Shown here: in pieces, positions 1 through 8,241 of the stretch
Position numbering within the stretch: position 1 is the stretch's first letter
How the letters are laid out: each line of letters begins with the position of its first letter
Source: an uncultured Bacteroidales bacterium
GTDB taxonomy: Bacteria > Bacteroidota > Bacteroidia > Bacteroidales > UBA932
NCBI GenBank assembly: GCA_949296645.1
Contig: CASFPH010000015.1
Location: 1 to 48,813, forward strand
Reading direction: 5' to 3'
DNA length: 48,813 nt
The notes under the pieces: model-generated
Told to the model about the DNA's origin: nothing
Seen by the model: the letters and a program-made list of their open reading frames with translations, nothing else
Databases searched by the model: none
Translations under genes and position numbers: made by a program

Positions 1-45
1 ACCCCGTACCTTCATTTCAGGTACCCCGTTTTTCGTTTGGGATTG

Positions 46-76
46 CAAAGGTACACATTTTTTTATCCCATCCAAA
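46..76 (-). promoter_or_regulatory. Bacteroides-type promoter reading off the left edge
   Basis: On the minus strand TTTG (76-73) is followed after 19 bp by TACCTTTG (53-46), which fits the Bacteroidota sigma-ABfr consensus TTTG / TAnnTTTG. It would drive a minus-strand gene that lies outside the window. The surrounding DNA is very A/T rich and carries two copies of a TTTTTTATCCC motif. Confidence 0.55.
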
Positions 77-103
77 TTTTTTTATCCCTTTTTTTGAAAA
101 AAT

Positions 104-149
104 TTTAAAAAAAATATATGAGCCGTATATATCAGACTGTAATTACGGC
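104..149 (-). terminator. Probable terminator of the surface-protein operon
   Basis: Just past the stop of the PCMD gene the minus strand can pair GCCGTA with TACGGC (149-144 with 127-122), and a long T-rich run follows (about 119-104). The stem is short (6 bp) and the loop long, so this is a moderate rho-independent terminator call. Confidence 0.45.
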
Positions 150-159
150 AGTTGCATGT

Positions 160-1815
160 TTATAATTCATCATATACAAATTCAAAATCATCCACATACA
201 TGACACTGTTTCTGCTGCCTGCATAATAATCTCCGTACCTTGAAGCGGAGCATACTATCACTGCATGCGTAGGTACCACAGAGGTATTATTGTAAGTTAA
301 CTTTATCGTAAATTCCTTCCACTCTGAAACAGTCTTATCAAATACCAGCTCGCCATAAGCTATCACAGCTGAAGATTTAGGGTTGAAAAAAGTATTTCTG
401 TCCCTTGTATCTATACATATAGGTACCTCATTCGTTCCAAGCATTGTTTCGCCAGGTTCTTCTTCTTTGCATACCCCGTATTCCTCAGGTGTCCATGTGC
501 CGAGAGCGATATATATTATACCTACATCACTGTCTCCTTTTGATATTGGTATATCAGGAGGAAGATTTTCCGGAACATCCGTTACCTCACCGCAATTATA
601 CTTTGCCCAAACTTTAAGAGCTACAGGTCTTTCAGCATATGGTCTGCCGAACCCGACAATACCGTCAGTTCCTCTTGTTCCTATAAATCTGCCAAGAAAC
701 AGATTTCCTGCCGCAAATTTTCCAACTCCGAATAATCCCACCATTTTCGATTCCAGTTTTGCCGAATAATTTCCGGAAGAACCGGGACGTATATCTTCGG
801 ATTTGTCCGTCAATATAATTCTCGCGATGGATGCACCAGGATTACCTGTACCCCAAAGCGCATCAGCAGACGAAACACCGGGAAATACGGTATTACCGTC
901 CTTACTCCATTCTTCAAATCCGAAATTAGGCAACTGAATTTCTTTTCCGGTAGTAAGAATAACCGTTTCAGATATGTCATCACCAGATAGCGCCTGGACT
1001 TCATAAACCGTTTCAGGTTCAAGTCCGGAAATCATGCTTCTGAATGATCCGCCTTCCACTGTTATCTTCTCTTCAGGCACATCGGTCCATGCCTCTACTC
1101 CCTGTTTTCTGTATTTTATGCCGAAACCTTTTCCAGGAACACCCTGGGCATATACCCATATTATACGCGTCCATGCATCGGCACCAGAAATCTGGACCTT
1201 GATATCAGTAGGTTCAAGATAGAGACTCCATCTCTCCGAAAAATCATGATATTTTATATCGACAGTCCTGTATGTTTCAAAGGATGTTATTTCTTCCGGT
1301 GAAGGATTCATTTCAGTAATACCTTCAGGGCCGAGTTTAAGCTTTGTAATCTTCACATTGTTCATGTCGAAACCTTCTTTCGGTACCTTCGCCACTACCT
1401 TGAATGAATCTTCAAAAAACTGCGACTCCCCGATTTGACCTTCGACATGAAATTCCCTGCTTATTTTCTGCTCAGCCTTGATTGTCCATTCGTAATCATC
1501 ATACAGGGACAATGTAACTTCAAGATTTGCCCGCAAGTCGAAATCACCGGGGATTTCCAGGGAAATATCCGACTTTTCTGTCACGGAAATATTCTCTATC
1601 CTCACTCTGCTGATGTCAGTAGTTTCATCCAGATGAAGCGTAACCGTTCTGTCCGCGGTATTTATATCCTGGGCAGTACACGTAAAACCAGTTCCGTCAA
1701 CACCCAATATTTCCAGTTCCACGACAGGATACGGAATATCGTTTTTAATGCATGAAAACGCGGAAACAGTCAAAGTGACATATAAAAGTATTCTATAAAC
1801 CTTTCTGCCCATCAT
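160..1815 (-). CDS. PCMD-domain surface lipoprotein
   Basis: Predicted secreted lipoprotein; molecular function unknown. A hydrophobic N-terminus ends in Ser-Cys, giving a weak lipobox (A-F-S-C). The first 200 or so residues look like Ig-like beta domains, next comes an FN3-like stretch (motif GLEPETVYEV), and the last 250 residues are a PCMD domain (putative carbohydrate metabolism domain), starting at LPNFGFEEW and ending with YVDDFEFVYDEL. The FN3-like and PCMD parts are clearly paralogous to the C-terminus of the 3427-5571 product (shared WGTGNPGA, SEDIRPGS, KFAAGN/KLAAGN motifs). The open frame extends to a GTG at 1836 inside the upstream gene; ATG at 1815 or 1812, directly after the upstream stop, is the likelier start. 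It is the last gene of the seven-gene operon. PCMD resembles a jelly-roll carbohydrate-binding fold, so glycan binding is an inference. Confidence 0.85.
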   Translation of the reverse strand: MMGRKVYRILLYVTLTVSAFSCIKNDIPYPVVELEILGVDGTGFTCTAQDINTADRTVTLHLDETTDISRVRIENISVTEKSDISLEIPGDFDLRANLEVTLSLYDDYEWTIKAEQKISREFHVEGQIGESQFFEDSFKVVAKVPKEGFDMNNVKITKLKLGPEGITEMNPSPEEITSFETYRTVDIKYHDFSERWSLYLEPTDIKVQISGADAWTRIIWVYAQGVPGKGFGIKYRKQGVEAWTDVPEEKITVEGGSFRSMISGLEPETVYEVQALSGDDISETVILTTGKEIQLPNFGFEEWSKDGNTVFPGVSSADALWGTGNPGASIARIILTDKSEDIRPGSSGNYSAKLESKMVGLFGVGKFAAGNLFLGRFIGTRGTDGIVGFGRPYAERPVALKVWAKYNCGEVTDVPENLPPDIPISKGDSDVGIIYIALGTWTPEEYGVCKEEEPGETMLGTNEVPICIDTRDRNTFFNPKSSAVIAYGELVFDKTVSEWKEFTIKLTYNNTSVVPTHAVIVCSASRYGDYYAGSRNSVMYVDDFEFVYDEL

Positions 1816-1816
1816 A

Positions 1817-2635
1817 TCATAAATGAATATTGACACCTATCTTTATATCCAGCAGATTCAATTTCCAGTTCATTTTTGAAGCTGTCCGGCTACCGGTTAT
1901 ATTACCTTCCGCATCCTTTTGCACTATTCTTGTAAAATCGAAACCGCCAAGTCCGAATGAAAGATTCGTACTTACATTCGGGAAAATGTATACCGAAACG
2001 CCGGTACTGAACCCTATCCCTGCAGACAATACATTGTTGTACTTGTCCTTTATTTCCTCTCCGGGTTTGTAATAAAACCTTGAAATTCCTGTTTTCAGCA
2101 TCAGTTCTAGTTCTGCGAAAAGTCCGAAATGCCCGTTTGGATCAACTCCTGCATAGGACCTGAGATAGGTTCCCAAAGTACTCATCCGGCTTTCAAAACC
2201 TATATCCGACAAAGACAAGTTGATATCTCCCCCGGAACCGGGATTTATGGAAATATTTCCAAGATGTCCGTCCATCCTTGTATATCCGAAACGGGCTCCC
2301 ACGCAAAGATTGTCCTTGATAAAATATCCGATGGAAGGATTGAGCGTAAATGCCGTTCCCTTTGCATTGAAATTGTCCAGAAGAAGCATAAAATTTGTAT
2401 CATCACTGGTCAGGGTTGCATAGGAAACGGAAAAACCTATGGCTGTCTCTCCTCTATATACAAAACAGATATCATCAGCTATACGTTCGATACGGCGTGC
2501 CGTAGGAAGGAACCGTTTCCTTTCATTCTGAAAAGCTACGGTATCCGATACAGGCGAAGATTCTACGGCTGCAGAAAGATTTTCCTGGCCGAAGAAAGCC
2601 GATAACAGGACAATTATATATAACGCTTTTTTCAT
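1817..2635 (-). CDS. Outer-membrane beta-barrel protein (operon copy B)
   Basis: A 272-residue protein with an N-terminal signal peptide (MKKALYIIVLLSAFF...) and no lipobox. The rest consists of alternating amphipathic strands rich in Gly and aromatic residues (for example PSIGYFIKDNLCVGARFGYT), as in small 8-12-strand outer-membrane barrels. It is paralogous to its upstream neighbour: both share the pattern S-x-G-Y-x-x-x-(D/N)-N-x-x-(V/I)-G-x-R-F-x-Y and a C-terminal K-(L/V)-N-L-L-x-I strand. The gap to the upstream gene is 9 bp and the downstream PCMD gene starts 1 bp after the stop, so coupled translation is likely. Function is unknown; being placed between PCMD lipoprotein genes suggests a partner or anchor for them (inference). 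Confidence 0.8.
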   Translation of the reverse strand: MKKALYIIVLLSAFFGQENLSAAVESSPVSDTVAFQNERKRFLPTARRIERIADDICFVYRGETAIGFSVSYATLTSDDTNFMLLLDNFNAKGTAFTLNPSIGYFIKDNLCVGARFGYTRMDGHLGNISINPGSGGDINLSLSDIGFESRMSTLGTYLRSYAGVDPNGHFGLFAELELMLKTGISRFYYKPGEEIKDKYNNVLSAGIGFSTGVSVYIFPNVSTNLSFGLGGFDFTRIVQKDAEGNITGSRTASKMNWKLNLLDIKIGVNIHL

Positions 2636-2644
2636 ATTGCAAAC

Positions 2645-3427
2645 CTATAAATAGAATGCCATGCCCAGGCCAATGGATAATAAATTCACCTTGAAACTCA
2701 TTATACTTGAGGACCTGTTGCCAACAGTAACCTGATTATGTACCTGTTTCACATGTTCATACGAAAGTCCGAGCACCCCGACATTAAGTTCCAGGGCCAT
2801 ATCGTTGGTCACAAAAGCGACAACTCCAGGTGTAAGATTCAGGGATATCAGTTCTCCGGTCTCGAATGTGCCCTTTACCGGCATGTTGGCAGCAAACTTT
2901 GCCTGTGATCCGCCGGCCATAAGTATAGCCTCGGTATATAAGGCAAAACGCTTGCTTTCCCCGAAAGGTATATACTGTCTGAGAAACACACCAGCCTTGT
3001 ATTTATGTTTAAGTGCATAATAAGAATCCACGTTCAGGTTTATACCGGCATCACCGTCCCCGAAACTGATACCTCCATCGTCGAGACGCAGAAATGTTCT
3101 TGAATATACGAATCTTGTTCCTATCACCATATTGTTCCTTAAAGCATATCCCAGAATAGGGGATGTCTTTACCGTATGGCCCTCAGAATCGATTCCTTCA
3201 GCCACCAGTATGGAATAATCCTTATTTTCATGTGTGGAAAAGGATGTATTCAGTCCTATTACCCACTGACCCTTGGGTACAAAAGTATTGGACATCTTTA
3301 TCAGGCCTCTGACATCCTTGGAGGGCCTGACCTTCAGATTATCCCTGTTTCCGGTAACCTGGCCACTGACCGCATGCGGAAATACAAGAAACGATGATAT
3401 GAGTATCAGCAGATATCTTAATTTCAT
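2645..3427 (-). CDS. Outer-membrane beta-barrel protein (operon copy A)
   Basis: A 260-residue protein with a signal peptide (MKLRYLLILISSFLVFPHAVSG) and beta-barrel-type strands through to a C-terminal aromatic strand (IGLGMAFYL). It is a paralogue of the 1817-2635 product, so the pair probably arose by tandem duplication. A TTG at 3430 is in frame, but ATG at 3427 overlaps the upstream TGA by one base (TGATG), a typical translational-coupling arrangement, and is preferred. It directly follows the DUF4493/PCMD gene. No known family name can be assigned with certainty. Confidence 0.8.
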   Translation of the reverse strand: MKLRYLLILISSFLVFPHAVSGQVTGNRDNLKVRPSKDVRGLIKMSNTFVPKGQWVIGLNTSFSTHENKDYSILVAEGIDSEGHTVKTSPILGYALRNNMVIGTRFVYSRTFLRLDDGGISFGDGDAGINLNVDSYYALKHKYKAGVFLRQYIPFGESKRFALYTEAILMAGGSQAKFAANMPVKGTFETGELISLNLTPGVVAFVTNDMALELNVGVLGLSYEHVKQVHNQVTVGNRSSSIMSFKVNLLSIGLGMAFYL

Positions 3428-5571
3428 CAATACACAAATTCTATATCATCCAAAAACATAAGGCTTCCGACTTCTCCTTCGAAATAGTCACCCCTGTAAC
3501 TTGCAGATGCAGTTACAATCAGGACATTAGGTTTTTCAGACATATATTGCTCCCTGTAATCTATAGGAATCTCCACCATGGTCCACTCACCTACGACTGT
3601 TTCAAGCATCAGGTCGCCGTACGCAAGAACATGTCCCTGCAACGTCGCAGGGTTTGTCTTGTCGACATAAATAAACTCGTCATCGGGAGAGAATGTAGTC
3701 TTGTCCGGAGAATTCGTATTTACAATATGGCAACGGTCACCGTTCGTCATGTTCACCAGACATACGAAGATTCGTCCCTTGTCGCTGCCGGCAGGAGTAT
3801 ACTTGTACCATACCCTTAGAGCCTTCGGTCTGGCATTGAACTCAAATTCCCGGCCCATATTCACATAACCTCCCATTCCGTCAACGGCTCCGAATGAACC
3901 GACAAAAATATTTCCTGCAGCAAGTTTGCCAATCCCCATAATACTTGGTTTCTTGGTTTCAAGTCTTGCTGAATATTTTCCTGTCGAACCTGGTCTTATA
4001 TCTTCCGATTCAGATGTCAGGTTATAGTCTCCAATGGATGTAGCACCAGGGTTACCTGTTCCCCAGAATTCCGTTCCATTCTCGGCATATGGATAAGAAG
4101 CATTTCCTTGCCTGTGCCACTCTTCGAACCCGGCATTCGGCAACTGTACCCCGGAAGGTATTCCGCACGTTACCTTATTACCTTCTTCCAATCCGTCTAC
4201 CACAAGCTGGATTTCATAATCCACACCAAGTTCCAAGCCCGAATCAGAAAGGCTGTAGGTAACGCCATCATCTCCCGCAACAGGAGTTTTCTCCGTCCAG
4301 ATATCCGTACCCTGTTCTCTGTACTTTATGACAACACTGGAATGATCCGGTTTGGTTACCACCGCATTCAACGGTATTCCGAACCACATGTCCTCTGTCA
4401 TCACGGATAAAGCCCCGGGTACTGCGATACGCACATCAGCCTTGCCTTCTACCATGTCCGTGTCTGTCATAAAAAACTCCAGTTCCTTTATTCCCCCTGA
4501 CAATGAAGCGAAAAATTCCGGATTGATTGATATGAGGCCATTGCTCTGATCGGTAACTTCATATGATATTCCATTAAGTGAATTGCCGACAGATGGTTCC
4601 CCAGCCTTGAGAACCTCGTATGTCTGTCCGTCCATCATGAACCTGACGTCTCCGAGAGGGTTTATGGAACTTACTTTAAATACAACAGGCTCCTTATAAA
4701 ACGGTACTATGCCACCGATATCGAATCCATCACCTGAAAGTGTCGGCTGTGGAGAAAATATGAAATTATCATCATAGGAGCTTTCATACTCCCTTACCTG
4801 AACACTCACGGAAAGGAAACCGTCCGCATCTTTTGAATATTTATACGTAAGAGTATATTGCATTCCAGGTTCCGGTGATTCTATCACTCCGGTACTGGCA
4901 CCCTTTGCATCTATATCAGGATCGCTGCTGGATCCGAAAAAACCCCAGGACATATTTTCCGTATTTTCCTGAAGAAGGAAATATCCTGTTCCGTCCTCGG
5001 TAAATTTCAGCGTCGGAACACTGCCGCTCTCCGCATTACTCTTTGAAAACTCGTCCGACAGGCTGACATACGCAGAATATCCGCTATCAAAAGCAACAGC
5101 GACAGAAGGATCAAAGACAACTTTTACGATTGCGTTGATTATATTGCATTTTACAGATACAGTTTTCTCCTTGTTTGCTTCCAGCGTAAAAGATGTTTCC
5201 CCATAATAGCTTTTGCGGTCAAATGTAGCCTCGTCTCCGGTCCCCATTTCCACGGTTATCTTGTATTCTCCGGCCACAAGAAACAGGTCGGAAGGCATCT
5301 CGGACACGGGTCTGTATTTTCTTATAAGGGTTTCCGTAACACTGTCATCTGTATCACGGTCCAGCTTATATATTCTTAGAGTACTGAACTGAAGAGGATC
5401 ATATTCCTGTGTTGATCGCGTGGCATCAGGAAGCGAGATAAGCACCTTCAAGGCGCCATGCGAATCATCAGGATATTCTGTTCCACCGCATTCCGTCTTC
5501 GAACATCCCAAAAGCAGAACAAGCCCCGACAGCCAAACTATATTTATGAATTTCAAACAAAACCTTTTCAT
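3427..5571 (-). CDS. DUF4493 + FN3-like + PCMD surface lipoprotein
   Basis: A large multi-domain lipoprotein of about 714 residues. The lipobox is textbook (L-L-G-C) and followed by an acidic stretch. Counting from the longer GTG start at 5595, a DUF4493-type domain covers about residues 48-275 (with a LFLVAGEYKITV strand and a Lys-rich turn KSYYGE), a middle beta domain 280-400, an FN3-like domain 400-480, and PCMD 484-722 (starts LPNAGFEEW, ends FLDDIEFVY). ATG at 5571 gives a better signal peptide (MKRFCLKFINIVW) than GTG at 5595; GTG at 5595 would sit 1 bp after the upstream stop. The domain order makes this the link between the DUF4493 proteins upstream and the PCMD protein downstream. 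The role is inferred to be surface adhesion or glycan binding; no enzyme motif is visible. Confidence 0.85.
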   Translation of the reverse strand: MKRFCLKFINIVWLSGLVLLLGCSKTECGGTEYPDDSHGALKVLISLPDATRSTQEYDPLQFSTLRIYKLDRDTDDSVTETLIRKYRPVSEMPSDLFLVAGEYKITVEMGTGDEATFDRKSYYGETSFTLEANKEKTVSVKCNIINAIVKVVFDPSVAVAFDSGYSAYVSLSDEFSKSNAESGSVPTLKFTEDGTGYFLLQENTENMSWGFFGSSSDPDIDAKGASTGVIESPEPGMQYTLTYKYSKDADGFLSVSVQVREYESSYDDNFIFSPQPTLSGDGFDIGGIVPFYKEPVVFKVSSINPLGDVRFMMDGQTYEVLKAGEPSVGNSLNGISYEVTDQSNGLISINPEFFASLSGGIKELEFFMTDTDMVEGKADVRIAVPGALSVMTEDMWFGIPLNAVVTKPDHSSVVIKYREQGTDIWTEKTPVAGDDGVTYSLSDSGLELGVDYEIQLVVDGLEEGNKVTCGIPSGVQLPNAGFEEWHRQGNASYPYAENGTEFWGTGNPGATSIGDYNLTSESEDIRPGSTGKYSARLETKKPSIMGIGKLAAGNIFVGSFGAVDGMGGYVNMGREFEFNARPKALRVWYKYTPAGSDKGRIFVCLVNMTNGDRCHIVNTNSPDKTTFSPDDEFIYVDKTNPATLQGHVLAYGDLMLETVVGEWTMVEIPIDYREQYMSEKPNVLIVTASASYRGDYFEGEVGSLMFLDDIEFVY

Positions 5572-5596
5572 TTTCCAAATTTTAGATTTCACCACT

Positions 5597-7447
5597 TCAA
5601 TTGGCCTTTACTACATTCAGTTGTATGGTTTTCACGGTAACGCCTGTCTCATCGGTTACTGACAACTTGAAATCACAGTTGCCTTCCTTGTTGAGCATCG
5701 ACAGAAGGCTCATGAACGACGTTATGTCGAATTTGACAGATTTGCTGCCAGTAATCTCCGATCCGACAGGGAAACCGAATCCACTCAGTTTTTCCCCGAA
5801 CTCTCCCGGATTTATAAGATCCAGGTGGTCGGACAATCCTACACCGGACAGATCTCCCGGAGTAAGTACATTCTCACTTATGATATCGACTGTAAATCCT
5901 GTAAAGGTATTCTGCGTACTTACCTCAATAGCTATCTCTACCTCATTATGATTATAGCGCTCATTGAAATCGTATTCCTTTGAGCCGTTCTGACTTTTCC
6001 ATACTATTTCAGGTGCAGTAACTACAATCTCCCCTTCCTGAACCTTGACAGTCATGGTAGTATAAGAGGTCATGTAACGGTCATCCCTCGAAATGATCTT
6101 TACGGTATGCGTACCCTTGAAAGCAAAAAGAGAGGTCATTCCCATATCCGTTACAGTTATTGACAGGACTCCGGTTCCCGCATCCTCATTAATAAGCACA
6201 TATGGTGAAAGCGAATTCTGCAGTGGCCACAAACCCACCTTTGCATTCGCATACCCTGCCGACTTTAGTGCGGAAATGAACTCAATATTATCCGAATCAA
6301 ATACCAGATCCACGGATTTTACTATGGCCGCCGTATATGGAGTTACTGAAAGTCTGAGGTTATCCTTCCATTTTCCAAGCTCGTCATCATACATCGAACC
6401 TGCAATCACATACCCGTTGTTTATATCACCACCGACCAATGATACCACTGGTGAGTTCTTGTCGGAAATATCTTCATCCGGAATGGCTTCCTCAGTCGCC
6501 ACATACATGGACATCACATCGACATCCACTTTCTCATCATAAGCCCAGTTTTCCACTGTTATGCTGAACTGTACATTACCCTGATTCGCATTAGCTATAC
6601 CGATTGATATCTTACGCCACTGGCCTGCCTTGCAACCTGCTATCTCCTTCTCCCATTTGACAGGCACATATTCCGGCTGCATATCAGCAGAAGCCTTATT
6701 GTATCTGCCCACAAGAAGGATTTTCATCGTATTCGACTCTTCTACCGCCTTAAAATAACCAGGAGTACCCTGTTCAGAAACATTCCTGTCATAGAGCAGT
6801 GAATGCTCACCTACCGACAACGTTACCGACAGTTTCTCAAACCCACCTTCCTCGCATTCGGCATCTGACATGAAAAGAGACTGCAAATCAGGAGTCAGCA
6901 CTACTGTTGCCTTTATATTGCCCAATGTACACACAAGATCGTCAACCGCCGTCTCCGTTTTTTTGACTACAGTCTTTGTCACGCTCCCGAAATAGACAGG
7001 TCTGTTCCACTCGGCATAGAATTCTCCCTCCATATATTCCTTATAGTCCGGTGATTCTGCTGAAACCACATATGACCCGGGAGTCAGAGGAATCCTGCTG
7101 TTTTCTTCAAGTTTAAGATCGGAATATGAATATTCAAGTTCATCCCCTGTCTTGATACTGCGTATCCTGACTTTATAATCATCCGAAGCTTCCTTCAGAT
7201 CTCCGGAAGAAGCTTTTGTCACAAGTCTTTCAGAATCGACGCCGCTGCTTGTTCCAGTCGATATTTCTTCCGCAGTACTTGTAACCTTGAGACTGAAGGC
7301 ATCCAGAACCAGATACCCCTGCTCATCTTGTTCCCCGCCATGCCCGGTATTGTAAGGCACTCGTTCACTTTTACACCCCTGCATCAGAACAAGCAAGGCT
7401 GTCATTAATATCAAAGCCGTATTCTTCATATTTTCCATATTTTTCAT
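5597..7447 (-). CDS. DUF4493-domain lipoprotein
   Basis: Lipoprotein of about 616 residues. Several in-frame ATGs (7456, 7447, 7438, 7429) are possible; 7447 starts 1 bp after the upstream stop, while 7456 would overlap that gene by 8 bp. The signal sequence (ALILMTALLVLMQGC) ends in a lipobox-like QGC, followed by an acidic Glu/Gln/Asp-rich linker (GGEQDEQ). Residues about 45-305 look like DUF4493: LTPGSYVVSAES, a strand with YMEGEFYAEW, then Val/Lys-rich strands and CTLGNIKATVVL. The C-terminal 300 residues form further Ig-like beta domains and lack PCMD. It belongs to the surface operon. Function is unknown. Confidence 0.8.
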   Translation of the reverse strand: MKNMENMKNTALILMTALLVLMQGCKSERVPYNTGHGGEQDEQGYLVLDAFSLKVTSTAEEISTGTSSGVDSERLVTKASSGDLKEASDDYKVRIRSIKTGDELEYSYSDLKLEENSRIPLTPGSYVVSAESPDYKEYMEGEFYAEWNRPVYFGSVTKTVVKKTETAVDDLVCTLGNIKATVVLTPDLQSLFMSDAECEEGGFEKLSVTLSVGEHSLLYDRNVSEQGTPGYFKAVEESNTMKILLVGRYNKASADMQPEYVPVKWEKEIAGCKAGQWRKISIGIANANQGNVQFSITVENWAYDEKVDVDVMSMYVATEEAIPDEDISDKNSPVVSLVGGDINNGYVIAGSMYDDELGKWKDNLRLSVTPYTAAIVKSVDLVFDSDNIEFISALKSAGYANAKVGLWPLQNSLSPYVLINEDAGTGVLSITVTDMGMTSLFAFKGTHTVKIISRDDRYMTSYTTMTVKVQEGEIVVTAPEIVWKSQNGSKEYDFNERYNHNEVEIAIEVSTQNTFTGFTVDIISENVLTPGDLSGVGLSDHLDLINPGEFGEKLSGFGFPVGSEITGSKSVKFDITSFMSLLSMLNKEGNCDFKLSVTDETGVTVKTIQLNVVKAN

Positions 7448-7448
7448 G

Positions 7449-8222
7449 TTATGCATCCGGATTCAATTCTACCGGTATCTCCTTTATAGAAACAGGAGTA
7501 TCGTCAACAGTTATTTGAATTGTCCCCTGGGATACGGATTCCGCATTTATATTTATTGTCTGCCATACTCCGGATTTGGAAACACATATTTCCGTAGATG
7601 GAAAATTCACTTCAACACCGTTTGTCTTCGTTGCCTTTCCGCTCAGATAAAGTTTTACGCCGGAAGGTATGAAATACGGTTCGGTTTCCGTAATAGGCTC
7701 TGCAACCGTACCTGAATATGTACATGGGTTACCGGATTCGGTCACTATGTCAAAACTATAGTCTGCATAGTAATTCCTGAACCACTCGGAAAAATTCAGG
7801 GAATATACTGAATTCGACAAAGTAAGGACAACCGATTCCTCTGATGTTTTTTGAGCCACCACAGTAAAAGTTTTTTCAGCCCTGAAACATGCTGCATCAT
7901 TTCCTTCAGCATCCTGATTTCCATGGGAAAACACAGCAGTGTACTCTCCTGCTTCCATCATCGGCTGATCATAGTCGGTCATGCTGACGTAACTTCCGAC
8001 TATTCCTTCCGAATTTGATATTTCAAGACTTATCTCTTCCGTACCTGGTATGACTTCTTTAGGAAGAGTCCTGGTAGGAAGCGCTTTGGTCAATTCCACG
8101 TCAGGATTCACCCCGCACCTGAAATTTACATAACCTCCCGCCTCCGGTTTCTCCATTCCGGTATTACATCCGGCAAGAAACAGCAGGGAGAATAACAATG
8201 TTAACGGTTTTCTTATTTTCAT
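7449..8222 (-). CDS. Short DUF4493-domain lipoprotein
   Basis: A 257-residue lipoprotein with a perfect lipobox (FLAGC) after a short hydrophobic signal. Almost the whole mature protein is one DUF4493-like unit: MEAGEYTAVFSHG, the strand KTFTVVAQKTSEESVVLTLSNSVY and a closing strand GTIQITVDD correspond to the same features in its two larger neighbours. It is therefore a single-domain version of the family. It starts 19 bp after the fimbrillin-like gene and its stop is overlapped by, or abuts, the next gene. Surface location is inferred from the lipoprotein signal and operon partners. No function is established. Confidence 0.8.
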   Translation of the reverse strand: MKIRKPLTLLFSLLFLAGCNTGMEKPEAGGYVNFRCGVNPDVELTKALPTRTLPKEVIPGTEEISLEISNSEGIVGSYVSMTDYDQPMMEAGEYTAVFSHGNQDAEGNDAACFRAEKTFTVVAQKTSEESVVLTLSNSVYSLNFSEWFRNYYADYSFDIVTESGNPCTYSGTVAEPITETEPYFIPSGVKLYLSGKATKTNGVEVNFPSTEICVSKSGVWQTININAESVSQGTIQITVDDTPVSIKEIPVELNPDA

Positions 8223-8241
8223 AATTTTATTTGCTTTCTTA

